This document shows, in pieces, positions 35,457-48,028 of a stretch of DNA of 64,000 nt. The DNA is from Hymenobacter pini (GTDB lineage Bacteria; Bacteroidota; Bacteroidia; Cytophagales; Hymenobacteraceae): contig NZ_JAIZZH010000002.1 in assembly GCF_020421205.1 (NCBI RefSeq), positions 744,001 to 808,000 of the forward strand, in the 5' to 3' direction. How positions within the stretch are numbered: the first letter of the stretch is position 1; the number at the start of each line of letters is the position of its first letter. Both the position numbers and the translations under genes were made by a program. The notes below the pieces were generated by a model. That model was not told where the DNA came from. It saw only the letters and a program-made list of their open reading frames with translations, and made no database searches.

Positions 35457-36314
35457 ATGAGCCTTCTTCCTGATACTCCCCCTGCCCCCGCTATGTCTGC
35501 CCTCAGTCAGTTCTCCCTTGAAGGGAAAGTCATTGTGATGACCGGAGCTACCGGGGTGCTGGGTGAAGCTCTTTCACTGGCCGTAGCCGAAGCTGGCGCC
35601 AAAGTGGTTATTCTGGGCCGGAATGCGGAGCGCGCCAACGCCCGCGTGGCGGCCATCGAAGCCATTGGCGGCGAGGCCATGCCACTGCTCGCCGATGTAC
35701 TGGATGAGGCCCAAATGCAGGCCGCCTGCGACGACATTGTTCGGACCTGGGGCACCATTGATGGGCTGGTAAATGCCGCCGGCGGCAACATGCCCGGCGC
35801 CACGGTAGCCCCCGACCAAGACCTGTTCGACCTCAACATCGAGCACACCCGCCGCGCCGTGGACCTCAACTTATTCGGTACCATCATCCCCACCAACGTG
35901 TTTGGTCGGGTGATGGCCGAGAAGGGCAAGGGCAGTATTGTGAACGTGTCGAGCCTGACGGCGCAACGGCCTCTTACGCGGGTGCTGGGCTACACTCTCG
36001 GCAAAAAAGCCATTGAAGCCTACACCCAGTGGATGGCCGTGGAGCTGGGTCTGCGGTACGGCGGGGGTCTGCGCATGAACGCCATTGCGCCCGGCGTATT
36101 CCTGACGGAGCAAAACCGCAGCCTGCTCGTCAACCCCGATGGTACGCCCACGGCCCGGGCCCGGCAGTTCATTGCCGGTACGCCCTACCAGCGCTTCGGC
36201 CAGCCGGAGGAGCTGACCGGCACACTCATCTACCTGCTCAGCGACGCTTCCCGCTTTGTGAACGGCGAAACGGTGATTGTCGATGGTGGCTTCAACGCCT
36301 ACAGCGGGGTGTAA
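35457..36314 (+). CDS. SDR-type D-mannonate oxidoreductase (fructuronate reductase)
   Basis: This 285-residue SDR has the cofactor motif [10 protein letters not shown], the NAAG motif ([10 protein letters not shown]), Ser in NVSSLTA and Tyr-x-x-x-Lys in [12 protein letters not shown]. The end ([18 protein letters not shown]) is typical of the group found with mannonate dehydratase. It probably interconverts D-fructuronate and D-mannonate in the cytoplasm, the step before UxuA. The function is inferred mainly from the uxuA neighbour and known SDR-type UxuB enzymes. Starts at 35457 or 35493 ([12 protein letters not shown]) are both possible. It follows the GH3 gene by 94 bp. Confidence 0.8.
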   Translation: MSLLPDTPPAPAMSALSQFSLEGKVIVMTGATGVLGEALSLAVAEAGAKVVILGRNAERANARVAAIEAIGGEAMPLLADVLDEAQMQAACDDIVRTWGTIDGLVNAAGGNMPGATVAPDQDLFDLNIEHTRRAVDLNLFGTIIPTNVFGRVMAEKGKGSIVNVSSLTAQRPLTRVLGYTLGKKAIEAYTQWMAVELGLRYGGGLRMNAIAPGVFLTEQNRSLLVNPDGTPTARARQFIAGTPYQRFGQPEELTGTLIYLLSDASRFVNGETVIVDGGFNAYSGV

Positions 36315-36337
36315 TTTGCCAGCCAAAATTTCTAGAA

Positions 36338-36439
36338 CGTCATGCTGAGCTTGCCGAAGCATCTGCGCTGCTTCGTTGCAGGCTATCTAACGAAGCAGCG
36401 CAGATGCTTTATCAAACGGATGCCAGATGCAGCATGACG
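36338..36439. repeat. CATGCTGAG-type palindromic repeat, copy 1
   Basis: The element starts CGTCATGCTGAGC and ends GCAGCATGACG. Inside, AAGCATCTGCGCTGCTTCG (36357-36375, plus TT) is exactly repeated in reverse at 36389-36409. It lies 23 bases after the SDR stop and ends 24 bases before the uxuA start, so it fills the gap. Related copies are at 46665, 47931, 59394, 61187 and 63896. Confidence 0.85.
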
Positions 36440-36463
36440 CCCATTCGTAACCCTCTTTCTCAA

Positions 36464-37627
36464 ATGCCCATTATTCAAAGCTGGCGCTGGTACGGCCCGA
36501 ACGACCCCGTCAGCCTCGCCGATATCCGCCAGGCCGGCGCTACCGATGTGGTAACGGCCCTGCATCACGTCCCGAACGGCCAGGTCTGGACCGTGGAGGA
36601 AATTCAGAAGCGTCAGCAGGCAGTAGCCGCCGCGGGCCTCACGTGGAGCGTGGTGGAAAGCGTACCCGTGCACGAGCAGATCAAGACGCGCACCGGCGAG
36701 TACCAGCAGCACATCGAGAACTACAAGCTGAGCCTGCGTAACCTGGCGGCCTGCGGCATCCGCACCGTCACCTACAACTTTATGCCGGTGCTCGACTGGA
36801 CGCGCACCGACCTGAGCTACGAGGTGGAAGACGGCTCCAAAGCCCTGCGCTTCGAGCGGGCGGCTTTCATTGCCTTCGACGTGCTGCTGCTTCAACGCCC
36901 CGGCGCCCGCGCGGAATACTCAACCGAGGAACTGGCCGCCGCCGAAGCTCGCCTCAATGGCATGAGCGAGGCGGAGCGGCAGTTGCTGGTGCGCAACCTC
37001 ATTGCCGGTCTGCCCGGCTCGGAGGAAAGCTTCACGCTGCAGCAGTTTCAGCAGGCCCTCGATACCTACCAGGGCATTGATGCGGCCAAGCTACGCCAGC
37101 ACCTCATTTTGTTTCTGCAGGAAATTGTGCCGGTAGCGGAGGAAGTGGGCGTGGTGCTGGCCATTCACCCCGACGACCCGCCCTACCCCATCCTGGGCCT
37201 GCCCCGCGTGGTGAGCACTGCCGCCGACGTACAGGCACTAGCCGAAGCCGTGCCTTCGCTGAGCAACGGCCTGTGCTTCTGCACCGGCTCCTTTGGCGTG
37301 CGCCCGGATAACGACCTGCCCGCCATGGTGCGCCAGTTCGCCGACCGCATCCACTTCATCCACCTGCGCAGCACTCAGCGCAACGACGCCGGCGACTTCT
37401 ACGAGGCCAGTCACCTGGAAGGCGACGTGGACATGTACAGCGTAATGCGCGAACTAGTGCTGACTATGCAGCACCGCCAGCAGAGCCTGCCCATGCGCCC
37501 CGACCACGGCCACCAGATGCTCGACGACCTGCACAAGAAAACCAACCCCGGCTACTCCGCCATCGGCCGCCTGCGCGGCCTAGCCGAGCTGCGCGGCTTG
37601 GAGCTGGGCATCACGCGCAGCTTGTAA
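36464..37627 (+). CDS. uxuA: Mannonate dehydratase
   Basis: UxuA dehydrates D-mannonate to 2-keto-3-deoxy-D-gluconate in the cytoplasm during glucuronate breakdown. The 387-residue protein follows the E. coli enzyme closely: [72 protein letters not shown] and [19 protein letters not shown]. Metal-binding His, Cys ([13 protein letters not shown]) and Asp residues are present. The start is the ATG at 36464 (MPIIQSW), matching the family start. An ATG at 36434 lies in the end of a palindromic repeat. Uronate isomerase, KDG kinase and aldolase are not in the window. It is the last gene of the + operon. Confidence 0.96.
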   Translation: MPIIQSWRWYGPNDPVSLADIRQAGATDVVTALHHVPNGQVWTVEEIQKRQQAVAAAGLTWSVVESVPVHEQIKTRTGEYQQHIENYKLSLRNLAACGIRTVTYNFMPVLDWTRTDLSYEVEDGSKALRFERAAFIAFDVLLLQRPGARAEYSTEELAAAEARLNGMSEAERQLLVRNLIAGLPGSEESFTLQQFQQALDTYQGIDAAKLRQHLILFLQEIVPVAEEVGVVLAIHPDDPPYPILGLPRVVSTAADVQALAEAVPSLSNGLCFCTGSFGVRPDNDLPAMVRQFADRIHFIHLRSTQRNDAGDFYEASHLEGDVDMYSVMRELVLTMQHRQQSLPMRPDHGHQMLDDLHKKTNPGYSAIGRLRGLAELRGLELGITRSL

Positions 37628-37660
37628 GCAGTTTATTCCTTAATTCCGGTTAGCCCATCA

Positions 37661-37723
37661 CTTAACAAAACAAAGACGGCGGCCCCAAGGATTTCTTGAG
37701 GCCGCCGTCTTTGTTTTGTTAAG
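37661..37723. terminator. Bidirectional terminator, 24-bp perfect stem
   Basis: CTTAACAAAACAAAGACGGC (37661-37680) plus GGCC is exactly complementary to 37700-37723. The loop is 15 bases. The A-rich and T-rich ends suit termination in both directions, between convergent uxuA and GH51. Confidence 0.92.
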
Positions 37724-37767
37724 TACTTACCCTGCTTCTACACACGTTTTTATAACGTATGTAACCA

Positions 37768-39819
37768 CTATTTACGGGCTGGAACGCGCAGTACAGTGAG
37801 GGAGTACGGTGGCAGCGTATAGCTCACTTGCTGGCCCAAAACGGTTACCGGCTGGGTTACGGGGGCCAGTTTCTGGGGCTGCTGGAGGCTGTTCTCGGTT
37901 TGCAGGTCGGCGGCGGCCAGCACTTGGGCCTGGGCGGTTTTGGCGACGCGTTTGAGGCCGCTGAGGGTCAGCTGCACCGGGCGCGGGGTGGCGGCGTAGT
38001 TCACCAGCTTCACCACCACATCGGCCTTGTCGGCCACGGCACTGACGTAGAGGTTATCCTGGCCGTTTTTGGCCCCGGCGGGCAGCTGCACGGGCAGGAT
38101 TTGGGTGCCTTTGTTCAGGGAGAACAGCTTCTGCACGTAGTAGCTGGGCGTGCCGTAGGCCTGCAGGTTGTCAAACCAGATCAGGTCGGGGGCCCACTGC
38201 CAGGCATCCACGTGGGCGAATAGCGGGGCGTAGGAAGCCATCTGCACGATATCGGCGTTGCGCTCCAGGCCGGTCATGAAGGCTGCTTCGGAAATGGCCG
38301 CGTCCCAGGTGTTGCGGTTCTTGCTGTTGCCAATGCCCTCGGGGTGGGCGGCGTACTCGCCGGCGAAGATTTTGGGGCCAGTGCGGGGGTAGTTGTCGTA
38401 GCGGCCGGCGTTCTGGCGGAACCACTCGGGCTTGGCGTAGTAATGCTCATCAATGAGGCCGACCAGACCGGTGGGCAGCTCGCGCAGAAACCTGGTAGCC
38501 AGGTCGAAGTTGGCACCGTCGGGGCTGGGACCGGCGCTGCTCACCAGTTGCACCTGCGGGTATTTGGCCTTTACGGCCCGGGCGAAGGGCTCGTACCGCT
38601 CCAGGTACTGGGGGCCCCACTGCTCGTTGCCCACGCCAATGTACTTCAGGTTGAAGGGAGCCGGGTGGCCCATAGCTACCCGCTTAGCGCCCCAAGGCGA
38701 GGAGGCCGGGCCGTTGGCGAATTCCAGCAAATCCAGCGCATCCTGAATAAACACCTCCAGCGAGGGGTCGTCCTGGGCGTGGTCGTGGGGAGCGGGGGCG
38801 CTGGGGCCGGGTGCGGCGGCGTGGCTCATCGGGGCCAGCTCGGCGGAGTTATACTGGCAGGCCATGCCCACGTTCAGAATCGGCAACGGCTCGGCCCCAA
38901 TATCCTCCGACAGCTGGAAATACTCGAAGAAGCCCAGCCCAAACGACTGGTAGTAATCGGGCGTGAAGCGGTGGGCGAATTCTGTGTTCCAGCGGTTGAT
39001 GATGGGTTGACGGCTGGCCACGTCGCCAATGGTTTCTTTCCACTGGTAGCGGTTAGACAGGGTGCGCCCTTCCACAATGCAGCCGCCAGGAAACCGCAGA
39101 AAACCGGGTTGCAGGTCCTTAAGTAGCTGCACCAAATCGGGGCGCAGGCCGTTGGGGCGGTTCTGCCAGGTGGCTTTCGGATAGAGTGATATGGCATCCA
39201 GGTCCACAGTGCCGGCCCCGTCCAGCACCAGCCGCAGGCGAGCTTTGGCAAAGGTAGCCGTGGGCCGGAGCGTGAGCATGAGTGGCTGCCAGCCAGCGCC
39301 AGTGGGCAGCGCCAAGTCCGATTCGGCCAGAGTGGCCCCTTTGTCGCCTTCCAGCACCACGCGCAGGTGTTGCACCGGGCCGGCCACGCGGCGGGCCAGC
39401 AGCGTGAGCGTGTAGTCCTCGCCCTGCTTCACTCCCATTCCACGGAAGCCTTCGTTGCTGATACCGGCATCGGGCGAGGCGGCTTTGGCCGTGAGGCGCA
39501 GGTAGTGCGGGCTGGCCGGGCTGGCGGCCCCTTCGGTGCGCACCTGGTAGGTTTCCAGCGCCGCGCCGCCCTTAATGGCGTGCCAGCCCAGTAGGGGCTC
39601 GGGCAGCTCAAACGACTTATTCTTCACCAGCTCGGGGTACAGCCCACCGTCGGCGGCGAAGTTGATGTCCTCAAAGAACAGCCCGAACAGCGTTTTGGGT
39701 ACGGCCGCGCCGGGTTTATCGGCCTGCACGGTAATGCGGGTGGGAGCCGCCGACTGCGCCTGGGCGGCTAATGGGCCCGCCGCCAGCAGCAGGCCCAGCA
39801 GGGAAATGGTTGCGCGCAT
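37768..39819 (-). CDS. GH51 alpha-L-arabinofuranosidase
   Basis: The 683-residue exported enzyme has a signal peptide (LLGLLLAAGPLAAQAQ). It has the usual N-terminal start (TLFGLFFEDINFAADGGLYPELVKNKSFE), a carbohydrate-binding-like insertion (about residues 80-220), then the barrel with FLRFPGGCIVEG, acid/base Glu399 in YIGVGNEQWG and the nucleophile Glu in FAGEYAAH. A C-terminal beta-domain ends the protein. It removes arabinose from arabinoxylan or arabinan side chains. The start is the ATG at 39819, as the eight upstream residues precede the signal peptide. It is the last gene of the symporter-side - strand group. Confidence 0.94.
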   Translation of the reverse strand: MRATISLLGLLLAAGPLAAQAQSAAPTRITVQADKPGAAVPKTLFGLFFEDINFAADGGLYPELVKNKSFELPEPLLGWHAIKGGAALETYQVRTEGAASPASPHYLRLTAKAASPDAGISNEGFRGMGVKQGEDYTLTLLARRVAGPVQHLRVVLEGDKGATLAESDLALPTGAGWQPLMLTLRPTATFAKARLRLVLDGAGTVDLDAISLYPKATWQNRPNGLRPDLVQLLKDLQPGFLRFPGGCIVEGRTLSNRYQWKETIGDVASRQPIINRWNTEFAHRFTPDYYQSFGLGFFEYFQLSEDIGAEPLPILNVGMACQYNSAELAPMSHAAAPGPSAPAPHDHAQDDPSLEVFIQDALDLLEFANGPASSPWGAKRVAMGHPAPFNLKYIGVGNEQWGPQYLERYEPFARAVKAKYPQVQLVSSAGPSPDGANFDLATRFLRELPTGLVGLIDEHYYAKPEWFRQNAGRYDNYPRTGPKIFAGEYAAHPEGIGNSKNRNTWDAAISEAAFMTGLERNADIVQMASYAPLFAHVDAWQWAPDLIWFDNLQAYGTPSYYVQKLFSLNKGTQILPVQLPAGAKNGQDNLYVSAVADKADVVVKLVNYAATPRPVQLTLSGLKRVAKTAQAQVLAAADLQTENSLQQPQKLAPVTQPVTVLGQQVSYTLPPYSLTVLRVPARK

Positions 39820-39839
39820 ACGAAGGATGAATGGGCAGT

Positions 39840-39883
39840 GCATCCGCGGAGCCGCCTCAACGTTGAGACGGCCCCGCGGATGC
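39840..39883. repeat. Hairpin between symporter and GH51 genes
   Basis: GCATCCGCGG (39840-39849) pairs with CCGCGGATGC (39874-39883), with further pairing inside (CTCAACGTTGAG). It begins one base after the symporter stop codon in the transcribed direction. With no T-run it is unlikely to be a full terminator and could be a processing or stability structure. Confidence 0.65.
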
Positions 39884-39884
39884 T

Positions 39885-41585
39885 TTACCAGAATTTAATG
39901 TACAGAGCCGAAATCAGCAGCAGCGTTACCACAATGAGCGTGAGCGTCTGGCTGCTGACGCGGAACAGGCGGGCGTCGATGTGCAGGGCGCGGGCATTCA
40001 CCACCGGGCCGGCCAGGCTTATGGCTATCATCAGCACAAAGGTGAAGGCAAACGAGAGGCCCATGCAGATGAGGAAGGGAATTTCGTAACCGCCTTTGCC
40101 ATTGGGGAAGGCCGTGTAAAACAGCGTTTCGTGGCCGAATACGCTGGGGGCGTAGTTGTTGAAGAACACCGACAGCAGGAAACCCGCCAGAATACCGGCA
40201 ATGGCGGCCGGCGCGGTGGTGCGCTTCCAGAACATGCCCAGCACGAACACCGCCACGATACCGGGCGAGATGAAGCCGGTGTACTTCTGGATGTAGGTGA
40301 AGCCGCCTGCGCTGCCGATGCCCAGCAAATCTTCCCAGGTGAGGGCTACACCCAGTAGCATGGCCACAAATACCGTCACGCGGCCAATCCACACCAGCTT
40401 TGCCTCGGGGGCTTCTTTGTTGAGGTAGCGCTTGTAGATATCGAGGGTGAAGATGGTGGAGATGGAGTTGACTTTACCGGCCAGGGAGGCCACAATGGCC
40501 GCCGTGAGGGCTGCCAGGCTCAGGCCCTTCAGGCCGTTGGGCAGGAAGGTGAGAATGGCCGAGTAGGCGTTATCGGGGTTGAAAGCACCGCCGGAGCTCA
40601 TTTCAGTTTGCAAACCGCCGTTCTTGTAGAGCACGTAGGCCGCAATGCCGGGCAGCATCACAATTACCGGCATGATGAGCTTAAGCAGGCCGGCAAACAG
40701 GATGCCGGTGCGGGCCGTTTTGAGGTCGGCCCCGAGGGCGCGTTGCGTAATGTACTGGTTGCAGCCCCAGTAGTTCAGGTTCACAATCCATTGGCCGGCG
40801 GCGTACATGGCCAGGCCCGGCAGCATCAGGTACTTGTCCACGTCGACCTGCGCCGCGTTGGGCCCGGGCTTGTCGAACATCAAATGGAAGTGGTCGTTGG
40901 CGTCGGTCATCATGGCGTTGAAGCCGGCCAGGATGTTGTTGCCCAGCCCGAAGTGCTGGCTGACCATGGTGAGGGCAATGTAGGTAGTCAGCAACCCGCC
41001 CAGCAGCAGCACCAGCACCTGAATCACGTCGGTGTAGCCCACCACCTTCATGCCGCCCAGCGTAATGAGCAGGGCAAACACGGCCAGGGCCACAATGATG
41101 GCGTGGAAGTTGCCGCCGCCGGTGAGGTTGTTGATGGCCAGCGCGCCCAGATACAGAATGGCCGTGAGGTTTACCAGCACGTACAGAAACAGCCAGAAAA
41201 TACTCATTACCAGGCTCAGCGTAGCGTTGTAGCGCTGCTCCAGAAACTGCGGCATCGTGTAGATGTGCTGCTTCAGGTACACCGGCATAAAGAATACGGC
41301 CACAATGATGAGCACAATGGCGGCCACCCACTCATAGGCGGCCACGGCCACGCCCACCGTGAAGCCATTACCCGACATGCCAATAAACTGCTCAGCCGAA
41401 ATATTGGAGGCAATCATCGAGGCCCCAATGGCCCACCACGTGAGCGAGCCTTCGGCCAGAAAGTAGTCTTTGGTATCGAGCTGGGTTTTCTGCTTGCTGC
41501 GGTACACGTAGTACCCGTAGGCACCCACGCCCACCAGGTACACAAAGAACACCGCTAAATCGAGGGCGGTAAGATGCTGGGGCAT
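39885..41585 (-). CDS. Sodium/solute symporter family (SSS) transporter
   Basis: The 566-residue protein has about 13-14 hydrophobic helices. It opens LDLAVFFVYLVGVGAYGYYV and has the SGLT-like signatures DYFLAEGSLTWWAIGASMIASNISAEQFIGMSG (split here by reading frame only in description). The LAALTAAIVASLAGKVNSISTIFTLDIYKRYL region is typical of the sugar-type branch. It should bring a monosaccharide, perhaps arabinose, galactose or a uronate, across the inner membrane with Na+. It lies between the BNR_4 protein gene and GH51 on the same strand. Confidence 0.92.
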   Translation of the reverse strand: MPQHLTALDLAVFFVYLVGVGAYGYYVYRSKQKTQLDTKDYFLAEGSLTWWAIGASMIASNISAEQFIGMSGNGFTVGVAVAAYEWVAAIVLIIVAVFFMPVYLKQHIYTMPQFLEQRYNATLSLVMSIFWLFLYVLVNLTAILYLGALAINNLTGGGNFHAIIVALAVFALLITLGGMKVVGYTDVIQVLVLLLGGLLTTYIALTMVSQHFGLGNNILAGFNAMMTDANDHFHLMFDKPGPNAAQVDVDKYLMLPGLAMYAAGQWIVNLNYWGCNQYITQRALGADLKTARTGILFAGLLKLIMPVIVMLPGIAAYVLYKNGGLQTEMSSGGAFNPDNAYSAILTFLPNGLKGLSLAALTAAIVASLAGKVNSISTIFTLDIYKRYLNKEAPEAKLVWIGRVTVFVAMLLGVALTWEDLLGIGSAGGFTYIQKYTGFISPGIVAVFVLGMFWKRTTAPAAIAGILAGFLLSVFFNNYAPSVFGHETLFYTAFPNGKGGYEIPFLICMGLSFAFTFVLMIAISLAGPVVNARALHIDARLFRVSSQTLTLIVVTLLLISALYIKFW

Positions 41586-41646
41586 ATGCTAAAAAAGAAG
41601 GAGAGAATGAACAGGTGAAAGGCGCCTGGCGAGCTGGCGCGGCAGT

Positions 41647-42969
41647 TTACGGCTGGGTGGTGGCGTCCTTGGTCGGTTGCCACTCCTGGATGTACACGGG
41701 CTGGGCCGGCAGATTTTCCAGCCGCTCCCCGTCGCCCTGGCCGGTGCGCTGCACGAAGAGGCTCAGCACCCCGTCGCGCCGCCACCGCTCGGTGTCGTAG
41801 CTCGGCTCCCAGTTGCCCACGCTGGTGGTGGTCAGGTCCGTCACGCGCCACTGCGGCTGGCGCAGGTCGGCGCAGGCGGCCACCGAGGCCCGGTCCTGGC
41901 GCTCGGCGTCGCGGAAGATGAGGTAGGCGGCGGGGCGGCCTTTCTGGCTCGTTACCAGCAGCTGGGGGCGGGCAATGGGAATCTTTTTGGTACCGGCCCC
42001 GCTCAGGCTGAACGGCGTGGTGCGCTGGGAAATCTGCGTGGTTTTCCAGCTTCGGCCGTCGAGGTAAATCAGCTGGTACTGCGGCACCTGCGTGCCCGCG
42101 GGCCGCCAGTAAGTGGCTATGTAGGGCTGCCCGGCCGCGTCGGCGGTGATGCTGGTCTGGTTGATCAGCTCACTGTTCTGCGGAATGCGGGCGGCGTACT
42201 CGGCCGAGGCGGCGGTGATAGGCAGCTGGTAGGCCTCGCCGGTGCTGCGCTGCCAACTGCGGCCACCATCCTGGGAGCGGGCGTAGGCCATATCGTGGTT
42301 GGAGGCCACATCGGGCGACTCCCGCCACACCCATGACACGTGGATGGTACCCCGCGCATCGATGCAGGCCTGCCAGTAGGCGTTGCGCTGGCCTTCGCCG
42401 TCAATCAGCACGTCGTGCAGGCGCGTCCAGCGGCGGGTTTTCAGCTCGTAGCGGTTCAGCACCAAGTTGCCATTGCCGCTGCCCCCGTCGCGGTACAGGA
42501 ACAGCAGGTCGCCGCTGGGGAAGCGGTGAAATTCGGGGTAAGTCACTTTTTGCTCGCGGGTGCCGAGCATGGGCTCCAGCGGGCCCATTTCCAGGGAGCC
42601 GGCGGCCTTGCCCCGGCAGTAGCGCAGCGGGTTGTTGTGGTGGTCGAAGGAAAGGTGCACGAAGCCGGCCCCATCCACCATCAGGCTGATGACGTTGTGG
42701 GCATCCTTGATATTGCCCTGATACGCCGTGCGTTGCGTCTGCCAGGGCCCGGCGGGCAGGCGGCGCTTGGCCAGCACCACGTAGCCCAGCGAATCATAAT
42801 AGGCCGTGTACTGCTCCCGCTTGTGCGTCACTACCGAGTTCTTGCGGAAAACGGCCCCGTTCACGTTGTTCTTCGCCCAGCCCAGGCCAACCGGCGTTTG
42901 GGCCGCAGCCGCTACTGTCAGCAGACAGATCGTGAGCAGAGCAAGCAGCAGGCGGGCGGGGTGATTCAT
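41647..42969 (-). CDS. BNR_4-family beta-propeller protein, candidate polysaccharide lyase or hydrolase
   Basis: The 440-residue exported protein has a signal peptide (LLLALLTICLLTVAAAAQ). The body is a repeated beta-blade fold: KDAHNVISLMVDGAGFVHLSFDHHNNPLRY, YPEFHRFPSGDLLFLYRDGGSGNGN, GTIHVSWVWRES and WEPSYDTERWRRDGVLSLF (quoted in parts of the blades). The AHN and SFDHH histidines and Tyr/Arg pairs resemble those in PL24/PL25-type propeller lyases, but assignment to a lyase family is inference. A GH105 unsaturated-uronyl hydrolase lies in the next gene group, as expected if a lyase is nearby. The ATG at 42969 is used because upstream codons lie in a repeat. Confidence 0.7.
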   Translation of the reverse strand: MNHPARLLLALLTICLLTVAAAAQTPVGLGWAKNNVNGAVFRKNSVVTHKREQYTAYYDSLGYVVLAKRRLPAGPWQTQRTAYQGNIKDAHNVISLMVDGAGFVHLSFDHHNNPLRYCRGKAAGSLEMGPLEPMLGTREQKVTYPEFHRFPSGDLLFLYRDGGSGNGNLVLNRYELKTRRWTRLHDVLIDGEGQRNAYWQACIDARGTIHVSWVWRESPDVASNHDMAYARSQDGGRSWQRSTGEAYQLPITAASAEYAARIPQNSELINQTSITADAAGQPYIATYWRPAGTQVPQYQLIYLDGRSWKTTQISQRTTPFSLSGAGTKKIPIARPQLLVTSQKGRPAAYLIFRDAERQDRASVAACADLRQPQWRVTDLTTTSVGNWEPSYDTERWRRDGVLSLFVQRTGQGDGERLENLPAQPVYIQEWQPTKDATTQP

Positions 42970-42982
42970 GGGGTGGGAAGTT

Positions 42983-43206
42983 GCCTCACCCCCCGGCCCC
43001 CTCTCCAAGGGGAGAGGGGGAGCCAGAGGTCAGCAACGATGCGGATGTGGAACGGGCTGTTTGACAGTTTGATATGGATGGTCCGGCACTACAGTTGAGG
43101 CAGAAATCCGGCAGTCGTGGGCTGCGGAGGCCCAAGCCGCTGCAATGTGCCCCGGTGCTGACTCCTGGCTCCCCCTCTCCTCCTGGAGAGGGGGCCGGGG
43201 TGAGGC
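42983..43206. repeat. Paired palindromic repeat element, type E-prime (copy 1)
   Basis: Arms at 42983-43026 (GCCTCACCCCCCGG...GAGCCAG) and 43165-43206 are inverted copies around a 138-bp spacer. Each arm holds its own small CCCCTCTCC/GGAGAGGGG palindrome. In the transcribed direction the element starts one base after the stop of the GH2 beta-galactosidase. The spacer has no convincing gene. Confidence 0.82.
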
Positions 43207-43207
43207 C

Positions 43208-46889
<3,682 letters not shown>

Positions 46890-47924
46890 ATGCAACTCCC
46901 ACTTCCCCGGCTGGGCATCCTCCTCGGCAGCCTGCTGGCCGGCACCGCCGCGCTGGCCCAAGCTCCAACCGTCGGCAACCCCGACCAGCCGATAAACGTG
47001 ACCCAGCCCACCCCGCTGCCCGTGTTCGGTAACCCCATCATCCGGGACAAGTACACCGCCGACCCGGCCGCGTTGGTGGTGGGCAACACGGTGTACCTCT
47101 ACACCGGCCACGACAACCCGCCGCCCGGCAAGGAGTGGTACTACATGAAGCAGTGGCTGTGCTACTCCTCCACCGATATGCTGCACTGGACCGAGCACCC
47201 CTCGCCCCTGAACGTGCAGGCCTTCAGTTGGGCCAAGGCCGATGCCTGGGCCTCGCAGGTGGTGGAGCGGGACGGCAAATACTACTGGTACGCGGCCGTG
47301 GAGCACGGCAGCATCAACGGTAAAGCCATCGGGGTGGCCGTGGCCGACAGCCCTACCGGCCCCTTCCGGGACGCCCGCGGCTCGGCCCTCATTACCAACG
47401 ATATGACCCGGGACACCAACATCACCTGGGACGATATCGACCCCACGGTGTTTGTTGATGATAAGGGCCAGGCTTACCTATACTGGGGCAATACGGTGTG
47501 CTACTGGGCCAAGCTGAAGCCGAATATGACGGAGCTGGACGGGCCCATCCACGCCATTACCACGCTGCCGCAGTTCACGGAGGCGCCCTGGCTGCACTAC
47601 CGCAAGGGCTGGTACTACCTGAGCTACGCCACCGGCTTCCCCGAGAAGATTGCCTACGCCATGAGCCGCAGCCTGGAAGGGCCTTGGGAATACAAAGGCA
47701 TCCTCAACGAAGTGGCCGGCAACTCCAACACTAACCACCAGTCCATTATCGAGTTCCGGGGCGAGTGGTATTTCATCTACCATAACGGCAGCCTCAACAC
47801 GCACGGCAGCAGCTTCCACCGCTCCGTGTGCATCGACCGGCTGCGCTACAATAAGGACGGCACCCTGCAGCGCGTGCAAATGACCTCGGAAGGCCTGACT
47901 GTTCCGGCTGGCAAACGTCGTTAA
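46890..47924 (+). CDS. GH43 beta-xylosidase/alpha-L-arabinofuranosidase
   Basis: The 344-residue exported enzyme has a signal peptide (LLGSLLAGTAALAQA). The five-bladed propeller carries the catalytic base Asp in KYTADPAALV, the pKa-setting Asp in DIDPTVFVDDKG and the acid Glu in FTEAPWLHYRKGWYYLSYA. The end (SVCIDRLRYNKDGTLQRVQ) is common in GH43 enzymes. The substrate, xylose or arabinose linkage, is not fixed by sequence alone. It is the only + strand gene between 37.7 and 63.3 kb, so it has its own promoter. The ATG at 46890 gives the signal peptide. Confidence 0.92.
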   Translation: MQLPLPRLGILLGSLLAGTAALAQAPTVGNPDQPINVTQPTPLPVFGNPIIRDKYTADPAALVVGNTVYLYTGHDNPPPGKEWYYMKQWLCYSSTDMLHWTEHPSPLNVQAFSWAKADAWASQVVERDGKYYWYAAVEHGSINGKAIGVAVADSPTGPFRDARGSALITNDMTRDTNITWDDIDPTVFVDDKGQAYLYWGNTVCYWAKLKPNMTELDGPIHAITTLPQFTEAPWLHYRKGWYYLSYATGFPEKIAYAMSRSLEGPWEYKGILNEVAGNSNTNHQSIIEFRGEWYFIYHNGSLNTHGSSFHRSVCIDRLRYNKDGTLQRVQMTSEGLTVPAGKRR

Positions 47925-47930
47925 CCATAC

Positions 47931-48014
47931 TTGTGCAGCAAAGCGAAGGACCTTATCATGCCAGAACAAGTCGTTCCAGCGTGATAAGGTCCTTCGCTTT
48001 GCCTAGGATGACAG
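47931..48014. repeat. CATGCTGAG-type palindromic repeat, copy 3, between convergent genes
   Basis: GCAAAGCGAAGGACCTTATC (47938-47957, plus A) is exactly inverted at 47982-48002, and the right end reads AGGATGACAG. The element lies 7 bases after the GH43 stop and 15 bases from the convergent GH2 stop. It may act as a transcription end for both. Confidence 0.85.
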
Positions 48015-48028
48015 GAGAATTTGCCCCG

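Noticed and set aside
42970..43008. In-frame N-terminal extension of the BNR_4 protein (and the similar one before GH105, 51852-51989)
   Set aside because: The extra codons lie in palindromic repeats and would place residues before an already complete signal peptide or lipobox.
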